Positions 1 to 12,600 of a stretch of 64,000 nucleotides of DNA are shown here, piece by piece. The stretch's first letter is position 1. The number at the start of each line of letters is the position of its first letter. Position numbers and translations under genes: made by a program. The stretch is from Phylloscopus collybita (Eukaryota; Chordata; Aves; Passeriformes; Phylloscopidae), in the NCBI GenBank assembly GCA_027886175.1, contig JAJNNQ010000010.1, positions 3,821,001-3,885,000 on the forward strand, in the 5' to 3' direction. The notes below the pieces were generated by a model that worked only from the letters and a program-made list of their open reading frames with translations, had not been told where the DNA came from and did no database searches.

Positions 1-1583
1 GCATTCAGAGAGCGTTGTAGGTTTTTTCCTCCCCCAACAAGTCATCCCCCCCTTTATTTTTTTCTTTTTTTTTTTTGCAGGGCAGGCGCAAACGGAATGA
101 TGTGTCCTTTGTCTTGATGCTACACTGAGATTAGGTAGCAGCTCTCTGAAAATGAAAGGGCATGGCTCAAATTTTCTTGGGTAAATATCCATCCACCTAT
201 TGCAGTCTGCATCTCCACTGCTACAAATATCTCTAATGTATGACTGTGCGGAGAGAAAGAGAAAATTTCACATTAGCATTTCTTCCCCAGAAGAAACTGT
301 CTTTCATTAACACTGTACAAAGCTTTTTCTAGACAAGAAGGAAAACTGTACCTTTGCTTTCCCTTCTGTTCTCCTCAACTTTGCTTTCCAGATTAGTTGC
401 TGCCTATGGCTTGTATCAGGATGGAGGGGAGCTGATGCAGAGAAGTGAGAAAATAATTTATATAATATGTTGATGTATTCTCTTTAAAGTGCCTTTATTA
501 ACACACGTTTTATGTTTCTAAAATATGGATTAATTCAGCAGCCCATTGAAGTCTGTTTACTTTAACAAGGAGATAACTGTATTTTGCTAACTGGTTAAAA
601 ATCAGCATCATTAGAGGAGGAACAGACAGCATGAAGAGAGACAGAATAGCACAGTCTCTAGACAGTTAGTGCTAGAGCCTGGTGATCTTTATATATTTTT
701 GGAGTTAAGGATAGTCCCATTGGGTTTTTTTAAACAGAGTTCTCTGTAAGGTACACAATGATTTCAAGAACAATTAAGACAAACAGATTAAAAAGTCACA
801 TAACGTGGAAATCAAAAAAGAAAACTGAGTACCACACACAAAGGCATTGCGTGAAAACTACAAACATAGTATCATGAAATAATATTTTATGGAACTAGAA
901 AATAAAAAGGCAAATGGAAACCTGGCTAAAAACTTGGAGGCACAAACTAAGCAATGATATAAAGGTATCAATTACACAATGTAACACTGCTAATGGCAAA
1001 ATGGTTCCCTAAGTCTCTTCATTGTCTGGTTAACCTGCAAGTACCCCTCAGGGATGTTCTGACTGCCACAGCAGCCCTCCCACCCTATAGTTATGGTTGT
1101 GTTATTCAATCTTGCAGAATCACCATCTTCAGGCTCTCACCCTCTCTCTGCAAGACATGACCCAAACATCTCATCTTCCTCTGCTCTGCCTGTCCAAGGA
1201 GAACCCATTATAACCCCAGGTGCTGAAAACCCCAGGTATTATTATGTAGTACACAGCAAACCAATGCACATAGGTGTGTGTGCCCAGTACACACATCCTC
1301 CTGCTATTTTCTTGAGCATTGCGATCAAACTTAGATGCCAGAAAAAGTATAGTATGTAATTTTCCTTGGTGATGACCTTCAGAGGTTCTTTTTCCCTCTT
1401 GATTGGCACTCACCTCCGTGGGAAATCATTATAATAGACCCCTATTTCTCTTCCTACACTGTCAGGGGCTGCTAAAACTATACTTCCTTTACCCTGCTCT
1501 ACCTCACTGTTGCACCATAGGCAGCGTGTACCATCACCCAGAGTTCTGCTGCTGTGTTACATCTGGACATCCAGAAAGCAGTT

Positions 1584-1632
1584 AAAACAGTGATAAAACA
1601 GTGATAGACACTGCTTCCTTCCTTCCTTCCTT
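1584..1632. repeat. 11-bp tandem duplication and (TTCC)n
   Basis: Two perfect copies of AAAACAGTGAT lie head to tail at 1584-1594 and 1595-1605. They are followed after nine bases by TTCC repeated about 4.5 times (1615-1632). Both are visible directly and are ordinary slippage products. Confidence 0.9.
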
Positions 1633-1850
1633 ATTTAAGGACATTAATAGCACTTTCTCTGCTCTGTATTAAATCCTTTTCCCTGCTCAGCAGGTAAAGG
1701 GCAGAGACTTGGATAGAGCAAAGGTACTTTTGTCTTGGTTTACATAACATTTTATTTTAAAGATGTATGTCTAATGTGTGCAGTAAACAATCTCACATGC
1801 ACTTCGAAATTGGCATATGTATGTTTACATAAACCTACTCACTCAACCAG

Positions 1851-1885
1851 ATATAAATATATATATATATACATATGTGTATATA
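1851..1885. repeat. (AT)n microsatellite
   Basis: Alternating AT with a few interruptions (a TATATATATATA core, then TACATATGTGTATATA). It is likely length-polymorphic. Confidence 0.85.
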
Positions 1886-3610
1886 AAGGACACATATATG
1901 ATCTTTTTTAAAATGCCTAAATGCTTGCAAATCTGCCGTTCAGCAGGTGCTGCCCTTCTTAAAATGCAGGTGTCCCAAAGACAGCCTTTGGTGTCATTGT
2001 GGCTATTTTGACACATTTTGTGTATTTTACATCCTTTCCAGTATGTTCAATGTCTCACAAAGCAAATGTTAGCTCTCATTCGTTGTCTAGCACCTGATGA
2101 TTGCTGACTGCAAAAACTTAATAATGAAAATTCTCCTATTGGAGCACCAGCAACAGTTTGTAGAACAAATAGTTGAAGATTCTATCTTTAAAGATTTACA
2201 CTGGCTACAATGCTCAGTAGAAGAGGTCACTGCTTTCATGCTGTTTAATAGTGCTCAGCCTTGAGTCCTTTAAGATGAGAAGGAAAACATATCCTTAACT
2301 CGTTTGAGATCCTGATCCAATACCAAAGACAAGCTGAAAACTGCACTTCTGCAAAGACAGGCATATATTCTGGATGAAACTGAGCTGAATTAAGTTATTT
2401 TACTCAGAAATCCACCTAATTGCCACCTTCTTTTCACTGGTTCAGGTCCAATTCATACCTTGTGCAGTTTTGTCTACTTCAGCCAAATTCCCTCTGCTCC
2501 AAGCTGAACGTGTGGAGAAATCAGAACAGAGCACAGCTGCATCCTCTGGTAAGGGTGATACTCATCCTGTCTTAATGGGAGCCTGGGAATCATTTCCAGG
2601 AGGTGAGGCTGCCAATGCAGACACCCACAGTCTACATCTTCCCATATTCTTTCTGTTCCAGCTCAACAGAAGTTGTCACAGTCCAGCTTTTCCTTAAAAG
2701 CTTGCAACCAGCCAGTTCCATATGCATCCTCTCTTCCTGACTCAAACAGGCAGCCTGACCTCAGCTATTAGCAATCACAGAGCTTCTGTGGAGTGCTTTA
2801 CCCTGAACCAGAAGATTGCAGTTTTTGTGATCACAAACATTAGGGTCTTGCTCTTTCCTCTGACCCCAGAAGGTATAGGACGTGGAAAGGTTATGGATAC
2901 AGTTTAATGGAAGCTACCAGAAATTTTAAAATATTACCTACTTATGTACCAAAACCTCACTTCATAAATTTAGCACCCTTTCCTTCTCACCTTTCTCATG
3001 TTAATGACAAAATAACAAACTCACAAAGTTGTCTAAAAACTTATAAACCAAATGCACCCAAAAAAAAAAAACCCAACCCACTTTGTACACTGCCCTAAAT
3101 GTGACCAGCTACTCACAACACAACTGTTTCCTTCACCTTTACTCACATTCAGGAACACTTACCCTAATGAGACCCCATGGAAAAGTCAATCTCCATGTGA
3201 GACTTGAAGGATCAGAGTCCAAGCAGCAAAACATATTTAAATGGGCTAAGTTAATCTTCAGGTTAATTAATGCCATTCTAGGTTTATTCTAGCAATATTT
3301 CATTCTAGTTCATCCTAGTACTATTCTATTTCCCCTAAGAACCTTAATATTTTTGGGTTATTTTTATTACGAAATTTCAGTCTCCCTGTGGCCTGGTATT
3401 AATTACTTTGATAGAGTTAAGGCTTAATTTACACCGGTGGCTACTTTTTGTGAGCATAAACACTAGAACATTTGATAAAATTAAAACTGTCATTGCCTTG
3501 TGAGCTGGTAAGATTTAACAAGTACAAACAATATTGCCAAAAAGAATTAAAGCCCTTTTTAAAAAATATTCTATTTAATGATGTGATGCCTTTATCTGTA
3601 GGGTTTTTAC

Positions 3611-3619
3611 TTCTTTTTC

Positions 3620-3654
<35 letters not shown>
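3611..3654. repeat. (TTTTC)n followed by poly-T
   Basis: About five TTTTC units run into an uninterrupted T tract of about 15. The pyrimidine-only strand suggests expansion of a poly-T tract. Confidence 0.9.
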
Positions 3655-5705
3655 AACTTTTAGCATATTTTTAACTGCAACTGCAGATCCTCCTAAGTGT
3701 TAAAAACCACAAGGATAAACCCAGGAAGCACTCCAGATACATCTCCAGTAGCATAAGACCCGTTCCTCCCACCCCAATCCCCTCATAATTGGTTTTGATG
3801 TTCAATATAAGGGATAAATGAGTGCCCCTCTCCTGCTTGCTCACAGTATGCCACAAAACCCTGAAAGGGTTAATTGGCATTTTAAGAAAAGGTAATTGTA
3901 AAGCATATCTGCTGGGGTTATCCCCAGAATTGGGGGGGATGGTGCATAGGTCTCCCACCCACTGGAGCATCTCACATCTTGAAGAGCACGCTGAAGACAA
4001 AAGCAGTCCTACTGCTGTTTCTTGATTTTCACTTTCAGCTCTAACTGCTAACCCCCAACGTGCTCTTTTGAGTTTACTATATCAAGCTAGTACTTACAGC
4101 AGAGTATATGTACTGTGCCTTGACTGTAAAATTATACTGACATTGTAAGCATAAATATAAATCTCTGTGTGTGTGTTTGAATCATACATAATTTACTGCT
4201 GGATTTATTCATTGCAGAGGAGCACACTGACTGGAGTGGGTGCTCTAAGAAAAATTGGATGGAGAGACTGGCTATACTTTTATATTTTTTAAATAAACCA
4301 AACATTTCACTGAGTAAAATATATAGCCTGACATATAAAAAGAAATGTGGTTTTAAGTAAGTGAGAAGTCGAACTGAATCGGAGTGAGGTCATGGCTGGT
4401 CATTTTCTTACTATATCAAACTCTCTGCCACTTGTTTGTAGATGCTCGTAACATTTTTATCCTCTGAAAAATATATATTTTATTTCCACTTTTACCAATT
4501 GGAACTTTTTCCAGGATGTTTTTCTAATGCATTCCAGTGAGTAAAGAAAAGTCATATACACTCGAGCACAAAGGAAACACTTCCAGCTTTGGGCTGACAA
4601 ATACCCAAAAGTTAATGTCATTTTGGGGGTTTTATTCAAGCAGTGTTTGTCTGGGTACAGGAGTTGATTTCCACATTACTTTTCTCTGGAGCTTGGCTTT
4701 AGGTATTCCAGTTTAGAAGAGGCAGAGCTCCAGTGAGTGGTTTTTTGTAGTGTCACCCATCACAGTGTAAAACAAGGGGCAGCTTCACCCCTTTAACTTC
4801 ATCAAACTCTACAATCAGCAATTCTGCCCCTCCTGCCCTGTTCCTGCTCAGGTTATGCCCAAAAGGTGCAAACGATAAAAATGCTCACTGTGAGGAGGAT
4901 GGCAGAATGTGATCCCAAGTATTTTGTATTCATGTTTTAGATTAAATTCACCACCTTGAGGAAAACATTCTATGAGATCCACAGAACAATTTGCATAGGC
5001 ATATGGAAGTGAAGGAAGGTTGCATACCCATTCATTAGTATTTTAAATCTTTAGCATGAGTTTCATTTAAAAAATCCCCAAAACTATTCCAGACCCCTCT
5101 TCTAATCTCTATCTTGTATCTTCCCTCTTTCTGAAACCACCCCTCAGCAATAGCTGTAATTTAAAGAGAGCACCACACCTGGTTTATTTCTTTAAAATCA
5201 GCTGTGCTGCTGACTGCATTGTATCACATCCTGCAACACCTTTACAGCTGGACAATTTTTAGTCCTGGTGTTTTTCAGAGTGAATTTAATGAAGTTCTAC
5301 TCAGCTAACCAAGAGGCTGGTCTTCCTCCTTCCACATCATCATGTGAACGCAGAGGAAAGTATGGCTGTGGCCCCAACAACTTCTGCCAACTCTGCTTCT
5401 CCCCAACAAAATCAAAAAAACTTATTTACTAAAGCACTTGGAGAGCATAAGGGTTTTCCCACACAAATGAAAGTTACAACTGGCTCTCAAATTTCCTGGC
5501 CAGTGAAGTTTTTATTTGTATATATTGGGAGCAAAATACCTCTCCCAAATAGGAAACTCGAGGAAATGCTGAGTCTGGCAACTCTTGGACAGCATAAGCA
5601 TTTGTTTTGTCACATATTAAAGGCCAGCAACATTTTTCAGAATATTGACCTTTTTTTTCCTAGACCAATGTTAATATTTAAAAGGAAGGTCTTGCCTCTA
5701 TATTT

Positions 5706-6090
5706 TTGAGGAGCAGCTGAGGGAGCAGGGGAGGCTTAACCTGGAGAAAAGGAGGGTCAGGGGGAACCTTCTCACTCTCTACAACTCCCTGAAAGGAGGG
5801 TGGGTGTCAGGCTCTGCTCCCACATAGCAAGTGACAGGATAAGAGGAAATGACCTCAAGTTGTGCTGGGAGAGGTTTAAATTAGATGTTAGGAAAAATAT
5901 CTTCACCAAAAGAGTTAGCAAGCACTGGCACAGGCTGCCCTGGGCAGTGGTGAAGTCAGAATCCCTAGAGGTATTTAACAGATGTGTAGACATGGCACTT
6001 CAGGCCATGGTGGGCTTGGCAGTCCTGGTTAATAATTGGACTTAATGATCAAGTCTTTTCCAGCCTAAACTAATCTATGATTCTACAACT
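5706..6090 (+). mobile_element. CR1 LINE, 5'-truncated, with 3' end
   Basis: This is the 3' end of a chicken-repeat-1 non-LTR retrotransposon in sense orientation. At 5711-5795 the frame reads [20 protein letters not shown], and from 5800 a second frame contains FKLDVRKN, KHWHRLPWAVV and SLEVF, all characteristic of the C-terminal end of CR1 ORF2 reverse transcriptase. The two parts lie in different frames, so a small deletion near 5795-5800 has broken the ORF. The sequence then runs through a 3' UTR ('CTTTTCCAGCCTAAAC') to ATGATTCTAC at 6077-6086, the typical CR1 terminus without a poly-A tail. Truncated and inactive. Family assignment is confident; subfamily is not determined. Confidence 0.93.
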
Positions 6091-7124
6091 CTAAGTACAA
6101 ATTAGCTGCATGCACCTTCAGTAGATATTTCCTCCAATATACCTCTTTAATGGGGTATTCACTCAAGAGTCCCAGTGAAATTCTTGTCATTGTTGAGCTG
6201 GTCTCTTAGATCCTTTCCTATTTGCTTTCTGCATTTTCACTTCTTCGTGAAGATGCTTAATGCAGTATAATTGAAACAATTTTATTGTCTCCAGCCATCC
6301 ATTCTACTGTTTCAGTGGCAGAAAATACTGGTCAATTTGACAAGTTAATATGACTTTAGTGGTCATTTGAACTCCTTTAAGCCACTGGGTGCTAAAATTA
6401 CTTGTCAGATTCCTACACCTGCAAAATGAATGTAACTTGTCCATGAGAAAAGGAGGGGAAAATTATTTTCCACCAGAAACCTTTCCTGAAAGTAGTAATT
6501 GCAATTTTTACTAATTGATAGGGCATTGACTCTTCCTACAGCAGTTCTGAACCACCTGAGAGCAATATTTGATACTCCTACCTGGAACTCCTAATGATAC
6601 CTTCAAACTACCTTCTGTTTTTCCCATTGGGCTGGATCATTAAAGACAGAGTGGGTTACACAGCAATTTCAACTCTTCCTTTGGTATAGGTAATTTTTGG
6701 TAATCTAATTTATCTACTAATTGGATGCCTATTGTTCGACATCCAGTTCAAGTTTACACTTGAGCTCACTGTTCTGACCATAAGACCATGTGCAGTTAAT
6801 ATTGGAGCAGCTGCCAAAAGAAAGAAAACATTTCTTCCTCCCACCCCACCTCTATTAGCACACCTGATTTGCTTCACAATCAACAGCAGTAGGTACAATC
6901 AAACCAAAAGCTCAAGTCTGGAGTTTGGTTTGGGGTTTTTTTTAGTTTTGTTTCTGTGTATATCAACAACACTGGTGATATCTTTTCATGATTTCTCAAG
7001 CTACCATGCAAACAAATTATCGGGTAACTACAGGAATTATATGAAGGACTTGATCCCATATCCCTAGAATCCAATGGCATTCCAATTAAATCAGCTCGAC
7101 CGCACCATATTTTTACCTTAGCTC

Positions 7125-7155
<31 letters not shown>

Positions 7156-7222
7156 AGGTTATATGTTACTCTATATAGATCAGACCATACGTTCTCCTAA
7201 CATCAATAATGGTTTCCATTGA

Positions 7223-7258
7223 CTCACAGCCACGGTACCAGAGAGATACCGCTGTGAG
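7223..7258. repeat. Short perfect inverted repeat / hairpin
   Basis: The arms CTCACAGC (7223-7230) and GCTGTGAG (7251-7258) are exact reverse complements. Inside them GGTA (7234-7237) pairs with TACC (7247-7250), leaving a 3-nt bulge (CAC) and a 9-nt loop. That gives 12 pairs in 36 nt. The stem is too short for a canonical miRNA precursor and matches no known RNA family that I recognise. Confidence 0.7.
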
Positions 7259-8529
7259 CTCCTGCCAAGAGGTCACCCTGGAAAGTTTCTGACAAATCAA
7301 TGGGAGCTTTATGGACTGACTTTCTTCCTTTCAGGAATAAATGCAAACAGTGTTACTGCCTGGACACTTCTGCACCAAGACTAATTCATCAGTGTGCTGA
7401 GAAATTCCATTCTGGTCCATCCTATTGCACTCTTTCCCTTCAACTTCCTGCATTTCGGTCCCTTTTCTTTAAAAACCTCTTCAGGGGGAGAGCACAGGTA
7501 CTGGTAACCTAACACAGGTTTCTTTTTGTCATTCACACAGTGCAAGTCACTTTTCAAACCACATGAGCTTGCTAATTTTAACGAGATCCACATAACAAAG
7601 CATCCCACTTCGGAAACTTCCACCTCAGTGTCTTTAAATATAAACTTCAAGAACACATTTAGTAACACTATAATCTTGTTATAGGGATAATACTTTTTTT
7701 TTTTTTTTTTAACAGTGATTATCAGACTCTCCTAAATAACAGCAGCAATTTTTCCTTACAATGCCACCACAATTACAGCTCTGAAAAAAAAGGCTAGATG
7801 TCAGAAAAGGTAAGCTAGCTGCTCTTCCTAAAAAAACACGCATCCTAATTCTTCTGCTAGCATGGCTTCCTACAGATTTCTGTCCTTTAGCCCTTGCTCC
7901 TCTATCTCCTCACCATACGCTCCGTTCAGGAAGCACAGGGAGATGCTGCAGCCCGCCAGCTGTTCCCAAAGCCAGCCTGGAAGGGCTGAGTCCTGCCCAC
8001 CTTTCCCCCACGGTGGGGGCACTCCTTTGGCTTTCTCTCCTCCACCGATTTTAACCAAACTTAGGAGAACTTAATTATCGCCGACATTTCTGCCCTTCTG
8101 CCAAACACAGTTGAGAAAAGCAACTGCACTAGGAGGGGACTGACAGGTAAAGCAAACGATTATGTAAAACCTTATTTTTGTACATCTGCAGCCTAAAGGA
8201 TGCCATAAAAATCTATGGAATGCCTGAAGCCCTGTGTTAGAAATACAGCGAGCTACATGATCTGAGTTACTGCTTCATTTGTATACGGGTGTGTATTTAA
8301 AGATAATTAATATTAGCTGTGACTTTTGAGACTGGTATTAACACAGCCCCCCTTTGTAGTGCCTACAGTTTTTGCAAATGCAAATCATTTTTAGTTCGGT
8401 TTTGCATTTTTAATTATAAGCAGACAGAGTTTCTTTGGTATTTAACTGCCTAACCATGACTCAGGATAGGCACACACACTCATGGTATTAATTGTGACTA
8501 GGATTTGCAGGTGTAACGAAATCAAAGTG

Positions 8530-8533
<4 letters not shown>

Positions 8534-8572
<39 letters not shown>
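8534..8572. repeat. Poly-T tract (T39)
   Basis: This is the longest uninterrupted homopolymer in the window, with 39 T. It is not adjacent to a recognisable retrotransposon body, so its origin is unknown. Its length in the assembly is probably approximate. Confidence 0.9.
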
Positions 8573-8576
<4 letters not shown>

Positions 8577-8912
8577 AACCCTCAAATAAATCTTGAACAG
8601 AAGTACTTGAGATGCATGGGCCCAGATTTATTTTTTTTAAAGCTCTGACCAAGAGATTTCTCTTAGTTGAACTAAGGTAGTGTATGTAATATACAAGCTC
8701 ACACTGTTCTGAATGCTTACTGTATAGTATTGGATGGGAGGAGATATACTGTGATATTAAAAAAAAAAAACATTATTTCGAGGTAGGCATGCCAAAAGCA
8801 GTTCTGTGGAACAGAAGGTGGCCTAATTATTAAAAGAAATGGCTTCCATCTCTGTGATGGTCTGACTGTTTGTGGATAAAATCCTACAACTGTGAAAGGC
8901 CTCATGCACTGC

Positions 8913-8988
8913 AAAAAAAAAAAAAAAAAAAAAAAAAGAAAAAAAAGAAAAAAAAAAAAAAGAAAAGAGAGAGAGAGGAGAAAAAAAA
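8913..8988. repeat. A-rich tract with (GA)n
   Basis: A25, then A-runs separated by single G, then GAGAGAGAGAGG and A8. A low-complexity purine strand. Confidence 0.9.
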
Positions 8989-9520
8989 TCAAAGTGTTCA
9001 GCAGCCATACATCAGAGAGACTATACAAGAAGGGTATCGTATTTTTAGAGACCCCAGAATTCCTCAGCAAAGTAGTAGTTAGTACCAGGTCTACATCAAA
9101 AGAAAACAACATTCTGTGTCATCACTGGCCTCCTCTGTGATGTTTTGCCCTCAGCTTCATAATACTCAAAAAGTCATGGTTGAAAAAGACAGACTGTCCC
9201 TTTAAAATTAGATCATCCCTTTTATTAATATGCAGAATGAGTTGTCAATTGACCAAGCAACAAATGTACATCCTCATATCCTCATTTTCACTTCTATCTA
9301 TGAATATTTTAAAACCCTAATGTGTGCTTGGCCATTTGGGTTTTAAGCAAAGACTTATCACAGTGTAAAACCCCTCATTTTTATCCCTTAGCTGAGGGCT
9401 TCTTTTTCCCTTTTCCAGGGTGTCATTAAAAATCTGATGCCAAGAGCTGGGACTTGGCAGGGTTTGCGATATAATTTGCAATCTGCAGTGTTTGCTGGCT
9501 AGCCCCCACCTGCCCCCCTC

Positions 9521-9568
9521 TTTTTTTTTTCCCTTTTTTTTTTTTTTTCCCTTTTTTTTTTTTTTTTT
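9521..9568. repeat. T-runs separated by CCC
   Basis: T10-CCC-T15-CCC-T17, preceded by a C-rich stretch. The regular CCC separators suggest duplication of a T/C unit. Confidence 0.88.
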
Positions 9569-9569
9569 A

Positions 9570-12500
9570 ACCAGCCTGCCTGCTAGAGTCAATAGGGGGC
9601 ATCCCTCATCTGTCTAAAAGAAAAATAGCAGCATACTAATTAGAATTCTATTTGCCAGAAGCCTCGGAGTTGCTGTGCTTATAGATTTCAAGCTTCTTTT
9701 GTTTGAATTAAATTGCCAACTTTTCCCCCCCCCTCCTCCCTTCCCTTCTTTGCACTAGGCATGAGAGAGCGGGTGCCTTATTTGATTGAAAGAGGGGTAG
9801 GGGGATGGGGAAAAGGAAAGCCTTAGCTATGGAAATGCTGAGGAAATGTCAGGGTTGTGTTTAAAAATGCCTGGTATGCTTTTCAATGCCTGACTCCTGT
9901 CTTTCTCGCAGGGTTGTGGAGGGAAGGAAAGGGGGCCTGGCATTAAGCACAGGCACTCTGCCCCTTCTCCCTGACACTGAAATTCTGGGGGAGAGCCTGA
10001 CATGCTTTTCCCCAGCTCAAAGCCAGATGGTTCAAGCTTGGATAAAACCTTGGGATGAGATCACAAAGCTTGTTCATAACAGAACACACAACATCTCTGT
10101 TTTTCTGTTAATACCTCCTTTTGTACACGTTGTGTGGGGTGAGGGAGGGGCCAGGGCATATGTCATAAATCCAAAGGAAAATGTCATATTTAACATTAAT
10201 TTGTTTTCATAACCCCGTGAAAGAATTCAAGCTCGAGCCCCATTAAAATGTCATAAGTAACCGCCAAGAAGTTTTATTACAAATAATTATTTTTTTTTTT
10301 AATTTCACGAACAACTAACCGAAAGGCACGGCCCAAAGTTTTTCGCTGCCCTTAAGCATCTGAACATACACATCAAAAAAAAAAAAAAAAAAAAATTAAA
10401 ATAAATTAACGTGCAAAGAAGACTTTCACAGCGCTTCAAGCACGGCCACATTTATGCAAACTTCCTAAGTTGAGGTGATTAAAGAATATGAAGCCCGAGC
10501 TGGGTTTCCATCGCCGGGAATTCTGCCCATGCACAATACAGCCATTGACTCCAGCCATTGACAGTCAAGTCTCATGCACTGATTCACAACCGGGGATAAG
10601 CAGCGAATCGTGGGGACAGAATAATGCACTCGATGCTCTTCATATTCCTCATCACAACGGAATGCTCGCGAAGGAAGAAGAATTCCTTTCAGACGCATTA
10701 ATCAGTCAAATTTACTTGACATTTTCGCGGATTTGCTTTCTCCTTTACGAATTCTTAACAGAGCTCACCTAGAGCTGTGATGGGCGTTCTCGGATGGCAC
10801 TGCTGCTGTTCCCTACCCAGACAATGTCATATTCCTTCCTTGACTTCTGGCACAAATGCTGCATTAATGCTTGCAATAAGGCATATTGAGAATTTCTGTA
10901 CGTATCAGCTTAAAAGCTTCCTTTCCTTGCTACTCATTCGCTCCAATGCAATTTTGCTTCATACACGTCCATGAAACAGCAACGTTATTTTAGACAGGAG
11001 TATAAACATGGGAAAAGGAAATTAAGGCTAATTCCAAGTTGGGGTTGTTTGTCTGACAGTACTTAAAACTAGTAATTTATAATGCAAACTTCTTCTCTTC
11101 CTTAAAAATTTGACCCTCAAATTTGGTTTAAAAATAATACTGAGATATGCCATCATGTTTGACATAAATACTGTTCTATTTTTTTTTTTCTTCTTTAAAA
11201 CAGGGAAATCTTTAAGAATGAATCATGCTGTATGGAATTCAGGATCATGCCTGAAATACTAGCTTTTCCTTTTAAAAAATAAACATATATACTTCCTCAT
11301 AGTATATTTGATTTCGGCTTAGTAGATGCTGTGATTATTTTTGCACACTCCTTCAAAATAAATTTCCTGAAAAAACCTCACAGAACTAAAGTACCAGCTA
11401 ACCATTGCATTTTTATGTATTCATTAAAGATAAGATCTGAAAGGAAAGAGGGAAAATACGGACATTAGTAACTCTTACATACACTCCTCGGTGCTATTAT
11501 ATTTTAATTAGCGCAGTTTGCAGGCTGTAACCTTTCCTAGGCCTACATGATGCATGAATATTTTATTTGCATTACTATAAAGTAAAAATAATTTGATTAT
11601 CATTCGTACTATTTATGATTACATGTTTCTAGACACGCATAGTCTCTATTCATAGAGGACTTTAACATTCTTAAATAGCATAGAGCGCCGACAAGCAAAG
11701 TATTGATGTTTACAGTATCATGCAAACCCCGAAGCCAACCATGCTCACATCCCTTTGAATTACTTTTCCAATTCGAAGCCTCTAAGAACCCAGTCCTCCT
11801 TTATCTCTTCTCGTTATAAAAAGTGGCAGGAGGCAGAGTGGCAGAATGACCCACAAGATGGCACCTGTCACCAGTGGGATTTCTTCTGCCTTCTGCAGGC
11901 CAAATTTTGTTTGAACTCACTATGGCCTCTGTCATATCCTCATTTTCCCTTCCACTCTTGCCTCTCCTCCTTAATCCCCTTCGTGCAGGCTCAGGCTCTG
12001 TTTACCCAGCTTCCGAAACCCTTTTTCTGCAAGAAGCCAAAGTAAAACTTTATTGAAAGAGGGGCTCAGGATTAAGAGGCAAAGCCCAGCGAGGAGGAAG
12101 CCGACCACAGCACCTGCTGCCTTCGCCTAAAGACAGTTCCTGCTATCCACCATTACCAGGCTCATTCTTATAGATGGGCATCTGAAATACATGATTACTT
12201 TAGGTCTCAAAGGTGAGGGAGCTGATTAGCTCTCTAATGAAGCCTTTTGTTATTACTTACAGACAAAGTACATCACACAGATGGAATGTACCAGAAGACC
12301 GCTTCCTTATGTCGGGCCAGACATATTTTAACTGGTAAGATCATCCAGAGCAATGAGGTGAAGCGGTTGCTATAAATACAGAATCAGTGGAATTTAAAAA
12401 AAAAAAAACAGATTAAAGGCAGTGACAGAAAACAACAAACAACCACCGGTAGACCGTTATGCCTAAAGCCCCAAAGACGAAAACTGGTAATTGATCTGCT

Positions 12501-12600
12501 GCATGAGTCATGCTGTACTTTGTCCAAAATTACATGGGGTAGCATTAACTATCTGCCTAATAATAGAGTTAGAGTTGCCTATTAATAGAGCTATGGCCAG
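9570..12600. other. Candidate regulatory cluster (conserved-element-like)
   Basis: No gene. Simple repeats are sparse here apart from T10 near 10291, A21 (10375-10395) and A12 near 12397. Homeodomain cores TAATTA occur at 9637-9642 and 11505-11510, and a perfect POU octamer ATTTGCAT at 11575-11582. About twelve CpG dinucleotides fall between roughly 10590 and 10750, unusual in an AT-rich, CpG-depleted window. Two CTCF-like motifs lie at 9589-9603 and 11851-11865. This profile resembles enhancer clusters around developmental regulators. Conservation is not visible from one sequence, so this is an inference. Confidence 0.35.
11851..11865 (+). promoter_or_regulatory. CTCF-like motif
   Basis: CCACAAGATGGCACC fits the CTCF core (CCAC-N-AG-R-K-GGC-R-S-Y) at nearly every position, on the plus strand. 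It is the best CTCF-like match I noticed in the window. A single motif match does not prove occupancy. Confidence 0.45.

Larger units (their letters stand above)
1..5705. other. Unique noncoding sequence, no gene seen
   Basis: AT-rich single-copy DNA without a recognisable gene. Open frames stay at or below about 120 codons, overlap on both strands and show no domain. It carries several short repeats listed separately. A strong splice-acceptor-like pattern (polypyrimidine then GCAG at 77-80) lies near the left edge, but all three downstream frames hit a stop within about 50 nt, so it gives no coding exon. No transposon was recognised in this stretch. Confidence 0.7.
6091..9520. other. Noncoding, homopolymer-rich, no gene seen
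   Basis: No gene recognised. The segment contains T28 (7128-7155), T17 (7694-7710), T39 (8534-8572) and an A-rich tract at 8913-8988. Apparent frames near 8870-9140 are only poly-lysine or poly-phenylalanine readings of those tracts. A 36-nt hairpin at 7223-7258 is listed separately. Confidence 0.7.

Noticed and set aside
81..180. Possible exon between an AG acceptor (77-80) and a GTAAAT donor (181)
   Set aside because: All three frames contain a stop within the first 50 nt. It could only be a noncoding exon, and no transcript evidence is available.
8870..9140. Lysine-rich and phenylalanine-rich frames
   Set aside because: They are translations of A/T homopolymers.
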